DNA from: Nitrospira defluvii | Lineage (GTDB): Bacteria > Nitrospirota > Nitrospiria > Nitrospirales > Nitrospiraceae | Direction: 5' to 3' | Assembly: GCA_011525625.1 (NCBI GenBank) | Contig: WYAX01000012.1 | Coordinates: 434,001 to 498,000 of the forward strand | DNA length: 64,000 nt | Part shown: positions 60,554-64,000 of the stretch, piece by piece | How positions within the stretch are numbered: the first letter of the stretch is position 1 | How the letters are laid out: each line of letters begins with the position of its first letter | The notes under the pieces: generated by a model | Databases searched by the model: none | What the model was told of the DNA's origin: nothing | What the model saw: the letters and a program-made list of their open reading frames with translations, nothing else | Position numbers and translations under genes: made by a program

Positions 60554-63190
60554 ATGGGTATACGTCGATACGCTTCCCATGGTGCAAGGGGCTCCCTGCG
60601 GTCGAGTTTCTGCGCGCGCACCATCATTTGGATGTTGGCGGCGTCCTTTGTGCTGCCGCCCTCACTGCTCGCGCAACATCTTCAGTCTCAGCCGGCGGTG
60701 CCGGGGGGCTTGCAACAGCAGCCGGGAGCCGGTGCGCCCGGCGGGCTATTTACTCCCGGTGGATTTACCGCTCCCGGAACGGGCGGTCAGCTGGGGCAGG
60801 CGATCGTCACCAATCCCACCGCCTTGCAGCCCATCGTGCCCAGCCAGGTGCCCTGTCCGATCCCTCTCGCTTCCGACCTGAGTAGCAAGGGAACCGTGCC
60901 GAATCTGAACGACTATTGGCCTGTCGAGCCGAGCAGTTTGCTGCCCAGCTCCATCGAACAACGGATGAAACAGGAGCAGGAAGAACGGGATCGCCGACAG
61001 GAGAAGCTGCAGGCGGAGAAGGAAAAGTCGAGCATCGAGTATCAAGTGCAGGTGGAGCGCGAGAAAAAAAGTGTTGCCCAGCTGCCTTTTGGCCAGGGAT
61101 CGGTTCCGGGGCTCCAACCGTCGCTCGGCCAGCAGCCTCCGCAACAGGGGACTCCACCTCCCGGCCAGCCGGGAGCGGGGCGGCCACTACCGGAAAAGAA
61201 GGCCTTCACGGCGGAATTGCTGCGGCAGCAGGACTTCAATGTCGAGGAGGCCTTTGCCGAATTTTCTGTGTTGCACGGCGTGAAGAGCCGTGTGCGGCAG
61301 TTCGGCTACGAGTTCTTCGAGGCTCAGGCCAACACCTTCTCCCCGGTGCTGGATGTGCCGGTGGGGCCGGATTATGTCGTCGGACCGCAGGATTCCCTCG
61401 CCGTCCACATCTGGAATGTGCCGGACCCCAATTTCAACCGCAGCTTTATCGTGCCGGTCGAACGGGATGGGATGATCGTGATTCCGCAGGTGGGGGCGAT
61501 TTCCGTCGGCGGTCAGCGGTTTTCCCAGGTGGAACAGACGGTTCGGGCACGGTTGGGCAGTCTTCTGAAACGATTTGAATTGCATGTGTCGATGGCGCGG
61601 ATCCGCACCATCAAGGTGTTTGTCGTGGGCGAAGTCATCCGTCCCGGCGCGTACGAAATCAGCGCGCTGGCCACCGCCTCGAACGCGCTCTATGCCGCCT
61701 GCGGTCCGGCCCGTTCCGGCTCGTTGCGTCAGGTGAAGGTGATGCGGGAGGGAAAGACGGTTGCCGATCTCGATCTGTACGATTTCTTGTTGCGCGGCGA
61801 CCGGCGGTTCGATCAGCGCCTCCAATCGGGCGATGTGGTCCTTGTCCCGCCGCTCGGTCCGGTGGTGGCGATCAGCGGATCGATCAAACGGCCGGCCATT
61901 TATGAAGTCAAACCCGGTGTGCGATTGACGGAGCTGTTGACGCTTGCGGGAGGGCTGACGCCGCTGTCGGACCGGCAGCGGTGCCATCTTTTCCGGTTGG
62001 ATCCGGAGCGCGGTCGGATCATGGTCGATGTGGATCTGGTCGGCGCCCTTGCTTCTCAGGGGCATGAGAAGAGTCGTCCCGGTGTCGCGGGCGGGGATCC
62101 GCTGCTGTTGGACGGGGACTACGTGCGGATCGGCATCCTCCCGACGCAGATCACCAACGTGGTGAGTCTCGTCGGGGCGGTGAAAAGCCCCGGTCCCTAT
62201 GAATATCGCCCGGGCATGAAGGTCAAGGATCTGCTGGTTCACGATCAGTTGACGATGGATGCCTACGCAGATCGCGCGGAGATCGTCAGGACCGACCCGG
62301 TCACCTATCAAACCAAGGTCATTCAATTCAGTCCTCGGGCGCTGCTCGACGGCAACGACGCCGAGAATCATCTGCTTCAACGGCTGGATCAAGTGGTGGT
62401 GGCCAGTCAGCATCGTCCGCCCAAATTGGTGTTGGTCGAGGGGGAGCTGCAGCGGCCGGGCTATTTCACGATTGAAACGGGCGAACGCTTGAGCTCGGTG
62501 TTGAAGCGGGCGGGCGGCGTCACGGCGAATGCCTTTCCCGCCGGTCTGGTGTTGACGCGCGAGTCCGTCAAGCTCAGGCAACAGGCGGAGCTGGAGCGGT
62601 TCATTGCCTCGGAGCGCCAACGATTGACGGCACAGGCGGCGGGCGGAGCGGCAGGGGCCACCGGACTCAGCACCGCCGCGGTCTTGTCTGCCGGAGGGGG
62701 CCTTGCCGAGCAGCAGGTCTTGTCCCTGCGTCTGCAGCAACTGGAAGCGATTACGTCGCGATTGGAGTTGGGGCGGGTTGTGATTCGGATGGAATCGATC
62801 GAGCATCTGGAAGGCACGGAAGACGACATCATCCTTGAGGCGCGCGACCGAATTTTAATGCCGACGCCGTCGCAGACGGTCAGCATCATCGGCTCGGTGA
62901 AGAACCCCAGCACGGTGGTGTATCGGCCCGGTTTTGGGTTGGACGATTACCTGCGTCAGGCCGGGGGCGTGACCGAGGATGCCAACAAGAAAGAAATGTA
63001 TGTGATGCGCGCGAATGGGACCACGGACTCCGCCTATCTCGCCGTCAAAGAATTACGCTCCGGGGACACGATTGTCGTTCCGCAGAAAATCGAAGCCCGG
63101 ACGCCGCAGCTTGCCTTATGGCAAACGGTGGCCAGTATCATCGGCAGCGTGGCCCTCACGGCGGCCGGCATTGCCGTAGTCGGTCGATAA
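60554..63190 (+). CDS. Wza-like polysaccharide export protein with SLBB domains
   Basis: The 878-residue protein has a signal peptide (cleavage near residue 41), a Pro/Gln/Gly-rich region (residues about 40-100 and 165-215), a charged coiled segment, a Poly_export domain beginning GPDYVVGPQDSLAVHIWNVP near residue 270, and several SLBB repeats, for example GSIKRPAIYEVKPGVRL and GAVKSPGPYEYRPGMKV. It ends with a hydrophobic segment. Such proteins form the outer-membrane exit channel. It is much longer than Escherichia coli Wza, with more SLBB repeats. No lipobox is obvious. AGGAGG lies upstream of the ATG at 60554. Confidence 0.92.
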   Translation: MGIRRYASHGARGSLRSSFCARTIIWMLAASFVLPPSLLAQHLQSQPAVPGGLQQQPGAGAPGGLFTPGGFTAPGTGGQLGQAIVTNPTALQPIVPSQVPCPIPLASDLSSKGTVPNLNDYWPVEPSSLLPSSIEQRMKQEQEERDRRQEKLQAEKEKSSIEYQVQVEREKKSVAQLPFGQGSVPGLQPSLGQQPPQQGTPPPGQPGAGRPLPEKKAFTAELLRQQDFNVEEAFAEFSVLHGVKSRVRQFGYEFFEAQANTFSPVLDVPVGPDYVVGPQDSLAVHIWNVPDPNFNRSFIVPVERDGMIVIPQVGAISVGGQRFSQVEQTVRARLGSLLKRFELHVSMARIRTIKVFVVGEVIRPGAYEISALATASNALYAACGPARSGSLRQVKVMREGKTVADLDLYDFLLRGDRRFDQRLQSGDVVLVPPLGPVVAISGSIKRPAIYEVKPGVRLTELLTLAGGLTPLSDRQRCHLFRLDPERGRIMVDVDLVGALASQGHEKSRPGVAGGDPLLLDGDYVRIGILPTQITNVVSLVGAVKSPGPYEYRPGMKVKDLLVHDQLTMDAYADRAEIVRTDPVTYQTKVIQFSPRALLDGNDAENHLLQRLDQVVVASQHRPPKLVLVEGELQRPGYFTIETGERLSSVLKRAGGVTANAFPAGLVLTRESVKLRQQAELERFIASERQRLTAQAAGGAAGATGLSTAAVLSAGGGLAEQQVLSLRLQQLEAITSRLELGRVVIRMESIEHLEGTEDDIILEARDRILMPTPSQTVSIIGSVKNPSTVVYRPGFGLDDYLRQAGGVTEDANKKEMYVMRANGTTDSAYLAVKELRSGDTIVVPQKIEARTPQLALWQTVASIIGSVALTAAGIAVVGR

Positions 63191-63206
63191 GCCGGATAGG
63201 ATCGGC

Positions 63207-64000
63207 ATGATGGGTCCAGTGCTGGAATCACACCAGGTTGCCATGACGCCCACTCACGGTCATGGATCCAGTCCGCTCGTCCCTTCGCCGGTCGGGCCGC
63301 TCGACCTCTGGAGCGTGCTGTCGCGGCGGCGTGGGTTGGTGGCAGCGATCGTCCTCGTCTTCCTCCTCGCAACGTATGCGGTGAGCATAGTTCTGCTTCC
63401 CAAGAGGTATGAGTCGACCGCGACGCTCCTGCCCCAGTTGGATTCCAAGGAAAGCGGAGGGCTTGCCGCTCTGCTCACGGCCACAGGCGCCGGAGGGATG
63501 GCGCAGAATCTGGGCGCCACCCTGCCGAATATGCCGACGACACCCACCGATGTGTTTGTGGCGATTCTCAAATCCCGGGTCATGGCGGATGAGGTGATCG
63601 CCAAGTTCGGCCTGATGGCGTTGTATGACGAACGGACGATGCATGACACTCGTCTGGAGTTGGCGGACCGGGTGCGGATCAGCCTGTCGAAAGAGAAGGT
63701 CATCAAGGTGACGGTGGAAGATGTCAGTCCGCAGCGGGCCGCCGACATCGCGGCCTATTTTGTGGCCGGTCTCGACCGGTTGAATCGCACCTTGAATGTG
63801 AGCAAGGCCGGGCAGAATCGTGCCTTCCTGGAACGCCGTCTCAATGAGACGATGGATACGATGGCCAAGGCGGAGGAGGCGCTTCGGGATTTTCAGGCGA
63901 AGAATAAAGCGGTGGCCGTGGAGGCGCAGTCGAAAGCCATGATCGAAGCCGCCGCGCTGATACAGGGCCAAATCACGGCGCAGGAAGTGCAGTTGCAGGT
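63207..64000 (+). CDS. Wzz/GNVR chain-length determinant, partial (cut by window end)
   Basis: The frame begins at ATG 63207 and is open to the last base, giving about 264 residues. It has an N-terminal helix near residues 42-64 (VAAIVLVFLLATYAVSIVLL) and a periplasmic region that turns into a Glu/Ala-rich coiled coil at about residues 200-264, as in Wzz and GNVR-type co-polymerases. The C-terminal membrane helix, and any tyrosine kinase domain, would lie beyond the window. It follows the exporter by 16 bases and would set polymer length. Confidence 0.85.
   Translation, partial: MMGPVLESHQVAMTPTHGHGSSPLVPSPVGPLDLWSVLSRRRGLVAAIVLVFLLATYAVSIVLLPKRYESTATLLPQLDSKESGGLAALLTATGAGGMAQNLGATLPNMPTTPTDVFVAILKSRVMADEVIAKFGLMALYDERTMHDTRLELADRVRISLSKEKVIKVTVEDVSPQRAADIAAYFVAGLDRLNRTLNVSKAGQNRAFLERRLNETMDTMAKAEEALRDFQAKNKAVAVEAQSKAMIEAAALIQGQITAQEVQLQ

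Noticed and set aside
61187-62806. 539-codon minus-strand frame inside the Wza-like gene
   Set aside because: Antisense shadow; the plus strand encodes recognisable SLBB domains throughout.
1-64000. CRISPR arrays, insertion sequences and rRNA
   Set aside because: No regularly spaced repeats, no transposase-like frames and no rRNA sequence were seen.

Overview
The window reads as chromosome of a Nitrospira-like bacterium (phylum Nitrospirota). The strongest evidence is a periplasmic chlorite dismutase at 35366-36160 that closely matches what I recall of the Candidatus Nitrospira defluvii enzyme. A ResB/CcsA/CcdA (system II) cytochrome c maturation set, hopanoid genes and a high-GC Gram-negative gene style fit that placement. 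The species assignment is inference. No rRNA is present; there is one tRNA.

Layout. 1-4776: cytochrome c maturation operon (resB, ccsA, two TlpA-type thioredoxins, ccdA). 4892-10145: a prenyl reductase-like flavoprotein, BamD, FabH, and a PhoU-like/Pit phosphate uptake pair. 10111-12680: PhoR/PhoB-type two-component system on the minus strand, its 3' end overlapping pit. 12852-17686: IspH and SMC. 17850-26058: squalene-hopene cyclase, a HpnG-like phosphorylase, an Mla-type lipid transport system (permease, ATPase, MCE protein, MlaC/HpnM-like carrier) and two outer-membrane barrel proteins. 26241-29435: Dxs and IspG. The window thus holds three MEP-pathway enzymes plus hopanoid formation and probable envelope lipid trafficking.

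29538-29613 is tRNA-Cys(GCA), into which an 8.7 kb genomic island (29569-38276) has inserted. The island is bounded by exact 48-bp direct repeats of the tRNA 3' half. It carries a tyrosine integrase, a zinc-finger protein, an excisionase-like protein, a putative Rep-like protein, a small Cys-rich protein, a PhoB-class response regulator with its histidine kinase, chlorite dismutase, and an unknown 409-residue protein. Four [C/T]GTGA boxes spaced exactly 11 bp precede cld, and two more precede the regulator gene. This suggests a self-contained, mobile, regulated chlorite-detoxification module, and is the most interesting find here.

38470-64000 is a surface-polysaccharide locus: carbamoyltransferase, polysaccharide deacetylase and two outer-membrane proteins on the minus strand (one an internally duplicated barrel), then a long plus-strand run. 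That run holds a fused WbpB/WbpD-like sugar-nucleotide enzyme, a MurJ/Wzx-like flippase, an asparagine synthase-like enzyme, an SGNH protein, glycosyltransferases, a Wzy-like polymerase, a methyltransferase, a DegT aminotransferase, an initiating sugar-phosphate transferase, a WbpM/CapD-like dehydratase, Wzi-like and Wza-like outer-membrane proteins, and a Wzz-like protein cut by the window end. Together these look like a Wzx/Wzy-dependent exopolysaccharide pathway using an N-acetylated diamino-uronic sugar.
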